Positions 8,054 to 16,194 of a stretch of 16,994 bases of DNA are shown piece by piece. A program made the position numbers and the translations under genes. Where the stretch lies: contig JADKAQ010000007.1 of NCBI GenBank assembly GCA_016719105.1, positions 1 to 16,994 on the forward strand, in the 5' to 3' direction. The notes below the pieces were generated by a model. That model did no database searches. It was not told the origin of the DNA and saw only the letters and a program-made list of their open reading frames with translations. This DNA is from Gemmatimonadota bacterium (GTDB lineage: Bacteria; Gemmatimonadota; Gemmatimonadetes; Gemmatimonadales; Gemmatimonadaceae). Positions within the stretch are counted from its first letter, which is position 1, and every line of letters begins with the position of its first letter.

Positions 8054-9189
8054 ATGGCCACGATCAGCGCTCCGATCCCCGAGACCGCGCACGACACCTT
8101 TCCGATCAACGGCACCGACTACATCGAGTTCTACGTCGGGAACGCCAAGCAGGCCTCGCTCTACTACCGCGCCGCCTTCGGCTTCCAGATCGTGGCCTAT
8201 CGCGGCCCTGAGACCGGCACGCGTGATCGCGCGAGCTACGTGCTGCAGCAGGGGAAGATCCGCTTCATCCTCACGACCGCGATCCGTCCCGACCTGAGCC
8301 CCGAGGCCGCGTTCATCGCCGAGCACGTGCACAAGCACGGGGACGGCGCGACCTGGCGATGTGGGTGGACGATGCGCGCGACGCCTTCACCAAGGCGGTG
8401 GAGCGGGGGGGCGCAGGTGGTGCAGGAGCCGCGCGTCCTGCGCGACGACGACGGCGAGGTGGTGATCGCCGCCATCCGCACGTACGGCGAGACGATCCAC
8501 TCACTCGTGGAGCGCCGCAACTATCGTGGGCTCTTCCTCCCCGGCTTTCGCTCGTTGCAGCCGCGCTACCAGGGCGAGCAGGTCGGTCTGAAATACGTGG
8601 ATCACTGCGTCGGCAACGTCGAGTTGGGGAAGATGAACCACTGGGTCGGCTTCTACGCCGACGTGATGGGCTTCCGCAACCTCCTGACGTTCGACGACAA
8701 GGACATCTCGACCGAGTACTCGTCGCTGATGTCGAAGGTGATGGCCAACGGGAACGATCGCATCAAGTTCCCGATCAACGAGCCGGCGTCGGGGAAGAAG
8801 AAGTCGCAGATCGAGGAGTACCTCGAGTTCTATGTCGGCCCCGGCGTGCAGCACATGGCGCTGGCCACCGACGACATCGTGGCGACGGTGACGGCGCTCC
8901 GCGATCGCGGCGTCGAGTTCCTCTCCGTCCCCACGTCGTACTACGACGAACTGCAGGCCCGCGTGGGAAGATCGACGAGCCGGTCGACGTGCTCGCGCAG
9001 CTGGGGATCCTCGTCGATCGCGACCCCGACGGCTATCTCCTGCAGATCTTCACCAAGCCCGTGCAGGACCGACCCACCGTGTTCTTCGAGCTCATCGAGC
9101 GCCACGGCGCGAAGAGCTTCGGCAAGGGGAACTTCAAGGCCCTCTTCGAATCGATCGAGCGGGAGCAGGCGCTGCGCGGGAACCTCTAG
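8054..9189 (+). CDS. hpd: 4-hydroxyphenylpyruvate dioxygenase
   Basis: Cytosolic non-haem Fe(II) dioxygenase that turns 4-hydroxyphenylpyruvate into homogentisate, the second step of tyrosine catabolism. ATG 8054 begins MATISAPIPETAHDTFPING and the gene ends at TAG 9187-9189, about 378 residues, the normal length. The two-barrel VOC fold is clear. The three iron ligands are visible: His in KYVDHCVGNVE (about residue 187), His in GVQHMALATDD (about 266) and Glu in TVFFELIERHG (about 345). The C-terminal gate helix GKGNFKALFESIE is intact. Three small indels interrupt the frame: a 2-base loss near 8350, an extra G in the G-run at about 8403-8409, and a missing G near 8968. All lie in simple G or GC runs and the protein resumes exactly, so the gene is probably functional. 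hmgA follows after 82 bases on the same strand. Confidence 0.96.
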
Positions 9190-9198
9190 GAAGCTGAG

Positions 9199-9228
9199 GA
9201 CGGGAAGACGAGAAGACGGGAAGACGAG
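9199..9228 (+). repeat. Purine-rich direct repeat in the hpd-hmgA spacer
   Basis: Two exact copies of GACGGGAAGACGAG, at 9199-9212 and 9215-9228, 16 bases apart, in the 82-base hpd-hmgA spacer. A third exact copy forms the left arm of the terminator at 10485-10498. There is no complementary arm here, so it cannot fold alone. Confidence 0.85.
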
Positions 9229-9271
9229 TGAAGACCACTGACGCCTCAACCTGATTACCCGGCTCACATCC

Positions 9272-10458
9272 ATGCCGATCTACCACCAGTTAGGCAACAT
9301 TCCTCGCAAGCGGCACATCGTCTTCCGGCGCCCCGACGGCGGGCTGTACGCCGAGGAACTGATGGGGCACGAGGGGTTCACGGGGACGTCGGCACTCCTG
9401 TATCACATCCATCCGCCGACGACGGTGAAGTCGGCGCGCAAGGTGGCGGATGTGCGCCTCGAGGCCGACGAGGAGACGTCGCTCCGGCACCGGCACTTCC
9501 TCACGGCGCGGGCCAAGAAGGGCGGGAGCCCGACGCTCGACCGCATCCCGTTACTGTTCAACAGCGACATCGCGATGTACTACGTCGAACCCGACGTCAA
9601 CGACGCGCACTGCTATCGCAACTCGCAGGCAGACGAGGTGGTGTACGTCGTCGAGGGGACGGGGACGCTGGAGTCGGTGTTTGGCGACCTGCCGTACAAG
9701 GCGGGCGACTATGTCGTGCTGCATCGCAACATCACCTTCCGCTGGCGCCTCGACGCCGGTGTGGCGCAGAAGTTCCTGGTGATGGAAAGCCGAGGGCACG
9801 TGCGCTTTCCGCGGCGCTACCTCAACGACGTGGGGCAGTTCATCGAGGGGGCCCCGTTCTGCGAGCGCGACATCCGCCGCCCGACGACGTTGCAGCCGCA
9901 CGACGAGCGCGGCGACTTCCCGATCCTCGTGAAGCAGTACGACGCCCTCAACGAACTGGTCCTCGACCATCATCCGTTCGACGTCGTGGGGTGGGACGGT
10001 TACTTCTACCCGTGGGCCTTCAACATCCACGATTTGAGCCGATCGTCGGGCGCATCCACCAGCCGCCCCGGTGCACCAGACGTTCCAGGGCGATGGCTTC
10101 GTGATCTGCTCGTTCTGCCCCCGGCCGTACGACTTCGATCCCGAGGCAATCCCCGCCCCGTACAACCATTCGAACGTCGACTCCGACGAAGTGCTGTTCT
10201 ATGCGTCGAGCGAGTTCATGAGCCGCAAGGGGATCGAGTACGGATCCATCACGCATCACCCGGATGGACTGCCGCACGGTCCGCACCCCGGACGGACCGA
10301 GGCATCGATCGGCGCCAAGTACACCAATGAGCTGGCGGTGATGATGGACTCGTTCCGCCCGCCAAGGTGGCAAGGCGGCGATGGCCATCGAGGATCCGAA
10401 GTACCACCAGAGCTGGCTGGATCAGCAGCACTCGGCCTTCGCGCCGCCGACCTCGTAG
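9272..10458 (+). CDS. hmgA: Homogentisate 1,2-dioxygenase
   Basis: Cupin-fold Fe(II) enzyme that opens homogentisate to maleylacetoacetate, directly downstream of the hpd product in tyrosine breakdown. ATG 9272 begins MPIYHQLGNIPRKRHIVF; TAG is at 10456-10458; about 395 residues, family-typical. Recognisable segments: NDAHCYRNSQADEVVYVVEG (cupin), GWDGYFYPWAFNIHDF, HQTFQGDGFVICSFCPR, and the metal-site region YNHSNVDSDEVLFY with HHPDGLPHGPHPG (near 10255), which supplies His/Glu/His ligands by family analogy. Indels near 10035-10065 (single C losses in C-runs) and near 10362 break the frame; after the second the ending reads IEDPKYHQSWLDQQHSAF and stops cleanly. Fumarylacetoacetase and maleylacetoacetate isomerase are not in this window. 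A strong terminator follows within 25 bases. Confidence 0.95.
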
Positions 10459-10482
10459 CGACCAGGGGGCCCCGAGAAGGGA

Positions 10483-10534
10483 AAGACGGGAAGACGAGAG
10501 GGGCCGCCCTCATGCGTCTTCCCGTCTTCGTTTG
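10483..10534 (+). terminator. Bidirectional intrinsic terminator between convergent genes
   Basis: A perfect 14-bp inverted repeat: AAGACGGGAAGACG at 10483-10496 with CGTCTTCCCGTCTT at 10515-10528. An inner stem GAGGG/CCCTC (10498-10502, 10507-10511) closes on the tetraloop GCCG, and CGTTTG follows. It lies between hmgA (+) and the FAD protein gene (-), so it can stop both. The left arm is the repeat also found twice in the hpd-hmgA spacer. Confidence 0.8.
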
Positions 10535-10591
10535 TCCACCGAGCGGTGAGCGCCGACGCTGCGCGCCACCGGGGCGCGCTCGTGGTGCGCG

Positions 10592-11820
10592 CTACGGTGT
10601 CACGTGCGCGAGCGATGCCATGGCGTGCTTCGCGGCGCGTGCGGCGTGTACGCGCAGTTCCGGGACGGCGGTGGCTTCCCAGTAGGCGCCCTTGAGGAGC
10701 GGGCCGGCGAGCCAGAGATGCGGGTTCGGCGTGCCGTCGGCGCGCCGCGGTCGACCGTCCGGTGCAACGTCGAGGCCCAGGCCCGACGCGTCGGACCGTA
10801 CCGTTCCGCGCGCGAGCAGGGCGTCGAGCAGCGGCTCGCCGACTGCGCGCACGTCGCCTCGGCCCCGTGCAGTTGATGACCATCGCCACGCGCAGCGTCT
10901 CGGCCGAGTCGGTACCGCGGCGCCGGATCGCCACCCGTCGCGCCCGCGGCGGCGGGGGCGAAGCGCGCGCCGCCGACAGCCGCAATCCGCCGGACGCGCG
11001 CAACGCCTCGAACACCTGGTGCAGCTCGGGGCGACACGGTGGCGATGGACGTCCCAGTACGGGCGCGTGGCGCAGAAGCGACGGCGCTCCTCGGAGAGAG
11101 CGTCTCCCAGAGACGCGGCGTCACGGGCGCAGCGAAGCGACGACCTCGCGCCAATCGATGCCGTCCGTGGCAATCTGGCGCACGTGGCGGCGAATGGCGC
11201 GGAGGTAGGCGACCGCCGTCGGCGCAGGCGATCAACCTCGGGTGGAAGGTGTCCGTACGACGGGGGGGCCCCGTGCGGGCGGTGCGACAGGGGGACAAGG
11301 CCGCGACGCGAGATGGCGTGCAGCGGAGCGGTGCGACCGCGCGCGGAGAGCTCGACGGCGACGTCCAGCATCGTGAGCCCCGTCCCGACGAGGGCGACCG
11401 GGGCATCGAAGGGGATCGTGTCAGTGCCCTCGCGCCACGGGTCACGCACGTAGCGACCGCTGTAGAACGCCCGCTCCCGGGACCGGGGATTGGCGGGGCG
11501 AAGTTCCCCAGCGCGACGATCACCCGGTCGGCGGCGAGCCGCGTGCCGTCCGTGAGGTGCAACTGCACGCCCCCCGCGTCGTCGTGCACCAGGTCGTCCA
11601 CATCGCCGGTGCGACGCTCCAGCAGGCTCCCACGATGCGCGCCCTCGTTCGCCGCGCGGTGGGGGAGCGACGGTTCATGGACGGCAAGCGAGAGGAGCGG
11701 CGCGAGTCGCGCGGAAGTTGCCTGAGCGCGGGCGTCTGCCCGCGACGCACGCGACACGCCACCGTGACATTTGCGGGGAGGACGATGCGGTACGGGGCGC
11801 GCTGCGTCCCCTCGTCCGCG
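10592..11820 (-). CDS. FAD/NAD(P)-binding protein (YdhS/COG4529-like), N-terminus missing, frameshifted
   Basis: Probable flavin- and nicotinamide-binding oxidoreductase of unknown substrate. Recognisable parts on the minus strand: GSLLERRTGDVDDLVHDDAG and LAADRVIVALGNFAPPIPG (near 11550), YVRDPWREGTDTIPFDAPVA (near 11450), then the second Rossmann motif VALVGTGLTMLDVAVELSARG (near 11395), RRGLVPLSHR, HLPPEVDRL, and near the C-terminus VINCTGP, SDASGLGLDV, NPHLWLAGPLLKGAYWEAT, ending at TAG 10594-10592. The N-terminal FAD-binding GxGxxG segment, normally about 110-130 residues before the first recognised part, is not found; only about 190 bases lie between the upstream crotonase stop and GSLLERR. 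Either sequence is lost here or the gene is truncated. At least six frame changes occur. The gene follows the crotonase gene on the same strand, probably as an operon. Confidence 0.7.
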
Positions 11821-11822
11821 CG

Positions 11823-12590
11823 CTACGCTTTCGCCATTGCCGCCAGCGCGGCCCGCGCCGGCTCCGTCAGGATGAGGGAGCCGGAGGTGGCGGCCCGCTG
11901 GTAGAGCAGCGTGTCCCACTCCTCGGTGCCGCGCCAGAAGACGGGCTTCATCTCCTTCACCGCCCCGGGTTGGCCGCGGCGAGCTTCTCCGGCCAGCGCC
12001 GACACCAGCGCATCCAGTTCGGCTGGCGTCTCCGCCACGCGGGCATAGAGTCCGGTGCGCTCCGCCCACGCCGCGTCCCGCCAGTCGTAGTCCACCGACA
12101 TCGCCATAGTGCCCATGCCCGATCTTGTGCTCGATCACCGGCCCGACGACAACGGGCCGATGCCGACGGCCAGCTCGCTCAGGCGAACCGAGGCGCTGCG
12201 CACCGCAATGCCGAGTGGGCGGCCGCCGCCAGCCCCACGCCGCCGCCGACGGCCCTTGCCGTGGATGCGCGCGCGATCACGAACTGCGGGCAGCGACGCA
12301 TCGCGAGGATCACGTGCGCAAAGCCGGAAAGAAGGTCTCCCTGGCGCGTATCGGCGATGCTGCAGTGCGTCGAACGAGGCACCGGCGCAGAACGGTCCGT
12401 GCCCCTCGCTGCGCAGCACGATCACCCGCACGTCGGCGCGCGGGGCCAGGGCGTCGAACGTCGCGGCGAGCTCGCGCAGCGTGGCGCCGGGGAGCGAGTT
12501 CCCCTTGGGGTGGGCGAAGGTGACGGTCGCGATGCCGTGCGCCACGTTGTGGCTGACGGTGCCGGCATCGAGCGGTGAGGGGGCGGTCAT
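11823..12590 (-). CDS. Enoyl-CoA hydratase/isomerase (crotonase family), possibly in phenylacetate breakdown
   Basis: Crotonase-fold enzyme acting on acyl-CoA thioesters in the cytosol. ATG 12590-12588 starts MTAPSPLDAGTVSHNVAHG; TAG is at 11825-11823; about 255 residues, a normal length. CoA-binding and oxyanion-hole segments are visible: FAHPKGNSLPG, GPFCAGASFDAL (near 12385) and GKAVGGGVGLAAAAH (near 12245), then VRLSELAVGIGP (near 12165) with the likely catalytic Glu. The C-terminal part reads DWRDAAWAERTGLYARV, EMKPVFWRGTEEWDTLLYQR and TEPARAALAAMAKA. At least four small frame changes occur (near 12350, 12270, 12145, 11975). The pattern ASFDAL plus FWRGTEEWD recalls crotonases I associate with paa clusters in other phyla. 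It is divergent from paaA, which supports a PaaF/PaaG-like role, but substrate cannot be read from sequence. Confidence 0.82.
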
Positions 12591-12725
12591 GGCGCGAGGG
12601 CGAGGAAGGGGGCGAGCCGAGCATCGGTCGCAGGCGCCGTGGAATCGGCGCGCACACTGCCGGCGGGACGGCGATAAGCTAGTCGCGCTCGACCGGCGGC
12701 GACGGCGGTCGCGGGAAGGATCTTG

Positions 12726-12744
12726 CCGATAGGGACTTTATCGG
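12726..12744. promoter_or_regulatory. Operator-like inverted repeat CCGATA-N7-TATCGG
   Basis: A perfect 6-bp dyad, CCGATA (12726-12731) and TATCGG (12739-12744). An overlapping second dyad, TAGG(G)AC/GTCCTA, spans 12730-12749. It sits between the candidate -35 and -10, where a repressor would block transcription. The A/T-rich centre stands out from its GC-rich surroundings. The cognate regulator is not in the window. Confidence 0.5.
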
Positions 12745-12766
12745 TCCTAATACGAACGTCGGGCCG

Positions 12767-12783
12767 GCGCAAGACTTTTGCGC
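12767..12783. promoter_or_regulatory. Inverted repeat GCGCAA-N5-TTGCGC
   Basis: A perfect 6-bp dyad, GCGCAA (12767-12772) and TTGCGC (12778-12783), lying 14 bases downstream of the TAATAC candidate -10. It could be an operator or a short leader hairpin. Confidence 0.45.
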
Positions 12784-12799
12784 TGGTTGGAGATGCGGA

Positions 12800-12816
12800 G
12801 ATACTTGTAGCGTATC
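12800..12816. promoter_or_regulatory. Inverted repeat GATAC-N7-GTATC
   Basis: GATAC (12800-12804) and GTATC (12812-12816). The half-sites share GATA/TATC with the first operator-like dyad, and the centres are about 73 bases apart, close to seven helical turns. The arm spacing differs (N9 versus N7 between GATA and TATC), so a common protein is only a possibility. Confidence 0.4.
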
Positions 12817-12891
12817 GCGGCACGGCCGGGCCGACCTGGGGACCGAGGCCGCGATCGTCCCGCCCCATGCGACACGCCGGAGACTTCGCCC

Positions 12892-13850
12892 ATGACGCAG
12901 ACCGTGCCCACGCCGACCGACGACGCCGAGCGACTGGCTGCCTTCGAGGCGCGCATCGCCGAAGGGGCGTGATCGAGCCTGAGGATTGATGCCGCCGCGT
13001 TATCGGCAGCAGCTCATCCGGATGATGTCGCAGCACGCGCACTCCGAAGGTGGTCGGCACACCCCCGAGGGGAACTGGATCACGCGTGCGCCGTCGCTGC
13101 GCCGCAAGATGACGCTCATCGCCAAGGTGCAGGACGAGGGGGGGAATGGGCTGTACATCTACTGCGGCACGGAGACGCCTCGGCATCGACCGCCGCGAGT
13201 TGATCGAGCAGCTGCACAACGGGACGGCGAAGTACCTCGTCGATCTTCAACTATCCCACCCCCGTCCTGGGCCGACATCGGGATCATCGGCTGGCTGGTG
13301 GACCGGGCGGCGATCGTGAACCAGATGATGTCGCCAAGGCGTCGTACGGGCCGCATGCGCGGGCGATCCGCATCTGCAGGCGAAGAGAATTTCCACAGAG
13401 CGCCAGGGCTACGAGATTCGTGCTACGCTGGCGGCGGGGACGCCGGAGCAGAAGGCGATGGTGGAGGACGCGCTCAACCGCTGGTGGCAGGCCCTGATGA
13501 CGTTCGGGCCGAGCGACAAGGACCTCGCCCAACTTCGGCGGAGCTCCATGAAGCGGGGGTCAAGCGGAAGTCCAACGACGACCTGCGCCAACGCTTCGTG
13601 AACCTGAGGATCCCGCAGGCTCAGGCATCGGCCTGACCTTCCTCGACCCCGACATGCGCCATGACGAGCGGACGGGCGATTGGCAGTTCGGCGATCGACT
13701 GGAGCGAGTTCGGGCGGTGGTGAAGGAGACGGCCCTGCAACCGCGAACGCCCGAGGCGTCGTCAGGCGCACGATGACGAGGGCGCGTGGAGGGAGGCCGA
13801 GGCCTACGCCGCCAAGCAGCGCGACGCAGCGCCGCCCGGTGGCGGCCTAA
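12892..13850 (+). CDS. paaA: 1,2-phenylacetyl-CoA epoxidase subunit A, heavily frameshifted
   Basis: Catalytic di-iron subunit of the multicomponent epoxidase that oxygenates phenylacetyl-CoA. ATG 12892 reads MTQTVPTPTDDAERLAAFEA; TAA 13848-13850 ends it; about 319 residues, family length. Segments in order: MPPRYRQQLIRMMSQHAHSE (12989), GNWITRAPSLRRKMTLIAKV (near 13070), VQDEGGNGLYIYCGTET, a SIFNYP-like segment (near 13240), SWADIGIIGWLVD (near 13270), ENFH (near 13390), ALNRWW, FGPSDKD, KRKSNDDLRQRFVNL (near 13563), IDWSEFGR and AYAAKQRDA. Twelve or more indels are needed. The family motif DEGGH reads DEGGN here, so an expected iron-ligand His is Asn; since the surrounding bases are unreliable this may be error. 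First gene of paaABCD, with a palindrome-rich upstream region. Confidence 0.9.
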
Positions 13851-13882
13851 CGACCGGTTCACGACCAGGCACGAGGACAGGG

Positions 13883-14250
13883 ACGACGACGAGCGCGACG
13901 ATCGGGACGGCCCCCACGGGCCCCGACACGCAGTGGCTGCTGTGGGAAGTGTTCACGCAGGAGGAGGCGGGGTGCGCATCAGCACGCGGGGAGCGCGCAT
14001 GCGACGGAGCGCCGAGCAGGCGTTGCAGAAGCCGCCCGCGACGCCTGCGCGCGCCGCAATGAGGCGATCTCGATCTGGGCTCGTCCTGAGCGTCGGATCA
14101 CCGCGTCGACCCCGAGGATGTGGGGCGATTCTTCGACCCGGCCAACGACAAGGCGTACCGGCACCCGCAGTTCTTCAAGAGCCGCCGAGAGGCGCGCGTC
14201 TTCCGAACGGCAGAAGACGACCCGACGAGCAGACGACGACGAGGCACGGA
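13883..14250 (+). CDS. paaB: 1,2-phenylacetyl-CoA epoxidase subunit B, frameshifted
   Basis: Small accessory subunit of the PaaABCE epoxidase; it binds the catalytic PaaAC pair. Read across frames: DTQWLLWEVFTQEE (near 13928), AEQALQ (near 14010), ARRNEAISIW (near 14050), DAITASTPEDVG-like (near 14095), then FFDPANDKAYRHPQFFK (14132-14180). These are characteristic PaaB segments. No start codon is present upstream of the ACG-rich run at 13883-13891, so an ATG has probably been lost there, just after a purine-rich AGGACAGGG. The stop is also not visible before the paaC start at 14254, so both ends are approximate. The usual length of about 95-115 residues fits. Confidence 0.82.
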
Positions 14251-14253
14251 ACA

Positions 14254-15015
14254 ATGGATCACCAGACGAAGCAGGAACTTTCGAACATCTCCTACGCCCG
14301 GGGACGACCGACTGGTCCTCGGGCATCGCGTCTCCGAATGGTGCGGGTACGGGCCGATCCTCGAGGAGTGACATCGCGCTTTCCAACATCGCGCCTGACC
14401 TTTGATCGGGCAGGGCGAACCTGTTCTTGCAGCTCGCGGGGCAGGTGGAGAGGGGAAGGGCGCGACCAGGATGCGCTGGCCTACTTCCGCGAGGCGGTCG
14501 ACTTCCGTAACGCGCTGCTGTGCGAGACGCTGAACGGCGACTCGGCGACACGATCGTGCGCCAGTTCTTCTTCTCGACGCAGGCGCTCTTCGCACCCGAG
14601 AAGCCCAGCGCTGCGTGCACACGGAGCTGGCCGATCGCCGCCAACGCGTTCGAAGAAACGCGCTACCACGTGCGCCCACAGCGGCGAGTGGATCATCGTG
14701 GGCGACGGCACCAGAGAGAGCGCCACCGCCGGGTGCACCGTGCGCTTCGGACCACGCCGCGCCACACCGCCGAGCCCTTCGTCGGCGACGAGGTGGAGTA
14801 GCGCTCTCGCCGCGCAGGACTCGCAGGTCGACCCGGCGTCGGTGCGCGACGCGTGAGTGCACAGGTCCGATGCGGCGAACACCCGCCACGCTTCACCGTC
14901 CCCGCCGACGGGCTTAGGCGCGCGGTGGGCGCGTCGGGAAGACACCGAACACCCGGGGGCACCTCCTCGCCGAGATGCAGATCGTGGCGCGCAGCCAACC
15001 GGGGCCAAGCGGTAG
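14254..15015 (+). CDS. paaC: 1,2-phenylacetyl-CoA epoxidase subunit C, frameshifted
   Basis: Structural, ferritin-like subunit that pairs with PaaA. ATG 14254 is preceded by GAGG at 14241-14244. The reconstruction reads MDHQTKQEL, then DDRLVLGHRVSEWCGYGPI (near 14305), a SNIALDLIGQANLFLQLAGQ-like helix (14380-14445), QDALAYFREAVDFRNALLCE (14469), DTIVRQFFFSTQALF (14548), HTELAD (near 14615), ETRYHVR (near 14656), SGEWII, AEPFVGDEVE, DPASVRDA and HLLAEMQIVARSQPG, ending at TAG 15013-15015. Length of about 254 residues matches the family, so only small indels (eight or more) are involved. The penultimate codon is CGG where the family usually has Trp (TGG). Confidence 0.88.
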
Positions 15016-15502
15016 CCCTCGCCCCTCGCGCGACGAGATCTGGGCGATGCTCGACGAGGTGAAGGGATCCCGAAATCCCGGTCCTGAGCGTCGTCGAGTT
15101 GGGGATCGTGCGCGATGTGCGAGAGGACTTGAGCGCGGTGGTCGTCGACACTCACGACCGACCTACTCCGGTTATCCGGCGATGCACGAGATCGAGCAAG
15201 CCAGGTGACCGGCGCTGGCCGGGCGCGCGGACTCGCGCGCGTACAGAACATCTTCTCGCCCGCCTGACGACCGATTGATGAGCGAGGAGACGCGCGAGTA
15301 GCCGCGGCGCTACGGGATCGCCCCGCCCGGAAAGGCCGAGGAGTCGCCACCGTCCCCCCGATGACTGCGCGGCGTCGCCGGCGTCCCTCTGCGGCTCGCG
15401 CGACACCGTGACGGCAGTGACTTTGGCTCGAATGGCGGCGTGCAAGCGCTCCACAGCCGCAACGCCCGCCACCAGCCGTTCGAGCACTTCAAGGCGATCC
15501 GA
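15016..15502 (+). CDS. paaD: Phenylacetate degradation protein PaaD (MIP18-like with C-terminal zinc ribbon), frameshifted
   Basis: Fe-S maturation-type protein needed for the epoxidase, not a catalytic subunit. Segments: SRDEIWAMLDEVK (near 15026), the PEIPVLSVVELGIVRDV motif read across two indels (15065-15120), VVVTLTPTYSG-like (near 15140), AMHEIEQA (15182), FSPA (near 15255), RYGIAPPGKAEES (near 15305), CGSRDTV (near 15390), DFGS, ALHS and HQPFEHFKAI (to 15499). The first conserved Cys (SGCPA) reads Tyr, and the zinc-ribbon pattern HSCNACHQP reads HSRNARHQP, so metal-binding cysteines are lost at base-substitution level. The codon after KAI is CGA where a TGA stop would fit. Start codon not pinned; it abuts the paaC stop. 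No paaE follows. Confidence 0.8.
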
Positions 15503-15650
15503 TCCGCGGCGCGCCGCCGCCGCCGTCGGCGGCGCGAGCGATCCATGGCGGTGCAATCGAACGACACCTGACGCGTCGTTTCGGCATAGAGGCATCCGGT
15601 CGGTACGGCACACCATGTTCGCGACTCCCACCGCGAAAGAGACACTTCCG
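15503..15650 (+). other. Intergenic spacer between paaD and the GxxExxY gene
   Basis: Apart from the GC hairpin it holds a second weak dyad, AACGAC/GTCGTT near 15558-15578. No gene is supported. Confidence 0.35.
15510..15536 (+). terminator. GC-rich hairpin after paaD
   Basis: A perfect 10-bp stem, CGCGCCGCCG (15510-15519) with CGGCGGCGCG (15527-15536), and a 7-base loop. No T-run follows, so it would be a weak intrinsic terminator or a pause or processing site. It begins 8 bases after the presumed end of paaD, which argues that the paa operon ends here without paaE. Confidence 0.5.
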
Positions 15651-16165
15651 ATGACCGTCCCCGTCCCCGTCCCCAACTCGCCCCCTCGACCTGAACGTGC
15701 CAGCTGCTCGTCGCCGACGAACGTCCGCAGGGGACGCCCTGCGCACGAGCACACCACCGGGCGCCTCCGGGCCGCCTTCTTTGCCGTGCATCGTGAGCTT
15801 GGCCACGGCTTCTTTGCGGGAGGGCCGTCTACCTGCGGGCGCTCATCCCGGAGCCCCGCGCGCGGCGTGCAGGCCGAACAGGATGCCGTTAGGCGTCTTC
15901 TGGAAGGGACGCAAGATCGACGTACGCGGCCGACCTGCTGCCGTGGACGGCAAGGGCGTCGTCGCGGTGCGCGCCAGCGGCGAGCTGCTCGATGCCGATC
16001 GCGTTCGCCTCCTCAACCGCATGCGCTGTTCGCAGGCGGAGGTCGGGGATGCTGCTGCACTTCGGGACCAAGCCGGAGTTTCGGCGATACCTGGGGCGCG
16101 TGTGTGGTGGAGCAGGGGAGGACGACGGCGCCCCTGGCGCCACACGCGGTGCGATGACGACGTGA
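15651..16165 (+). CDS. GxxExxY family protein (PD-(D/E)XK nuclease-like), frameshifted
   Basis: Member of the GxxExxY (PDDEXK_3-like) family, of unknown cellular role. ATG 15651 follows a purine-rich stretch and opens with a VPVPVP repeat; ATG 15615 in the same frame is an alternative. Core segments: GRLRAAFFAVHRELGHGF (near 15758), the name motif GFLExVY as GFF..VYLRALIPE across an indel (15807-15850), GVQAEQ, PLGVFWKGRKID (near 15890), VDGKGVVAVRASGELLDADR (15950), LLNRMRCSQAEVG and LLHFGTKPEFRRYLGRVCGG (to about 16110), ending at TGA 16163-16165. At least five frame changes. The expected catalytic ExK (VEVKA) reads AVRA, so nuclease activity is doubtful unless the bases are wrong. About 171 residues, slightly long for the family. 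Confidence 0.75.
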
Positions 16166-16194
16166 GGCGCGGTACGTTGCCTTCGCGGCGAGAG

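Larger units (their letters stand above)
12591..12891. promoter_or_regulatory. Divergent control region between crotonase gene and paaA
   Basis: No gene is supported in these 301 bases. The region holds three separate inverted repeats, listed individually, and a possible + promoter: TTGCCG at 12723-12728 and TAATAC at 12748-12753 with a long 19-base spacer. It must drive paaABCD to the right and probably the crotonase gene to the left. Confidence 0.5.

Noticed and set aside
14481..15350. Minus-strand open frame opposite paaC/paaD
   Set aside because: It is antisense to clear PaaC and PaaD segments and its sequence is low-complexity Arg/Ala/Ser.
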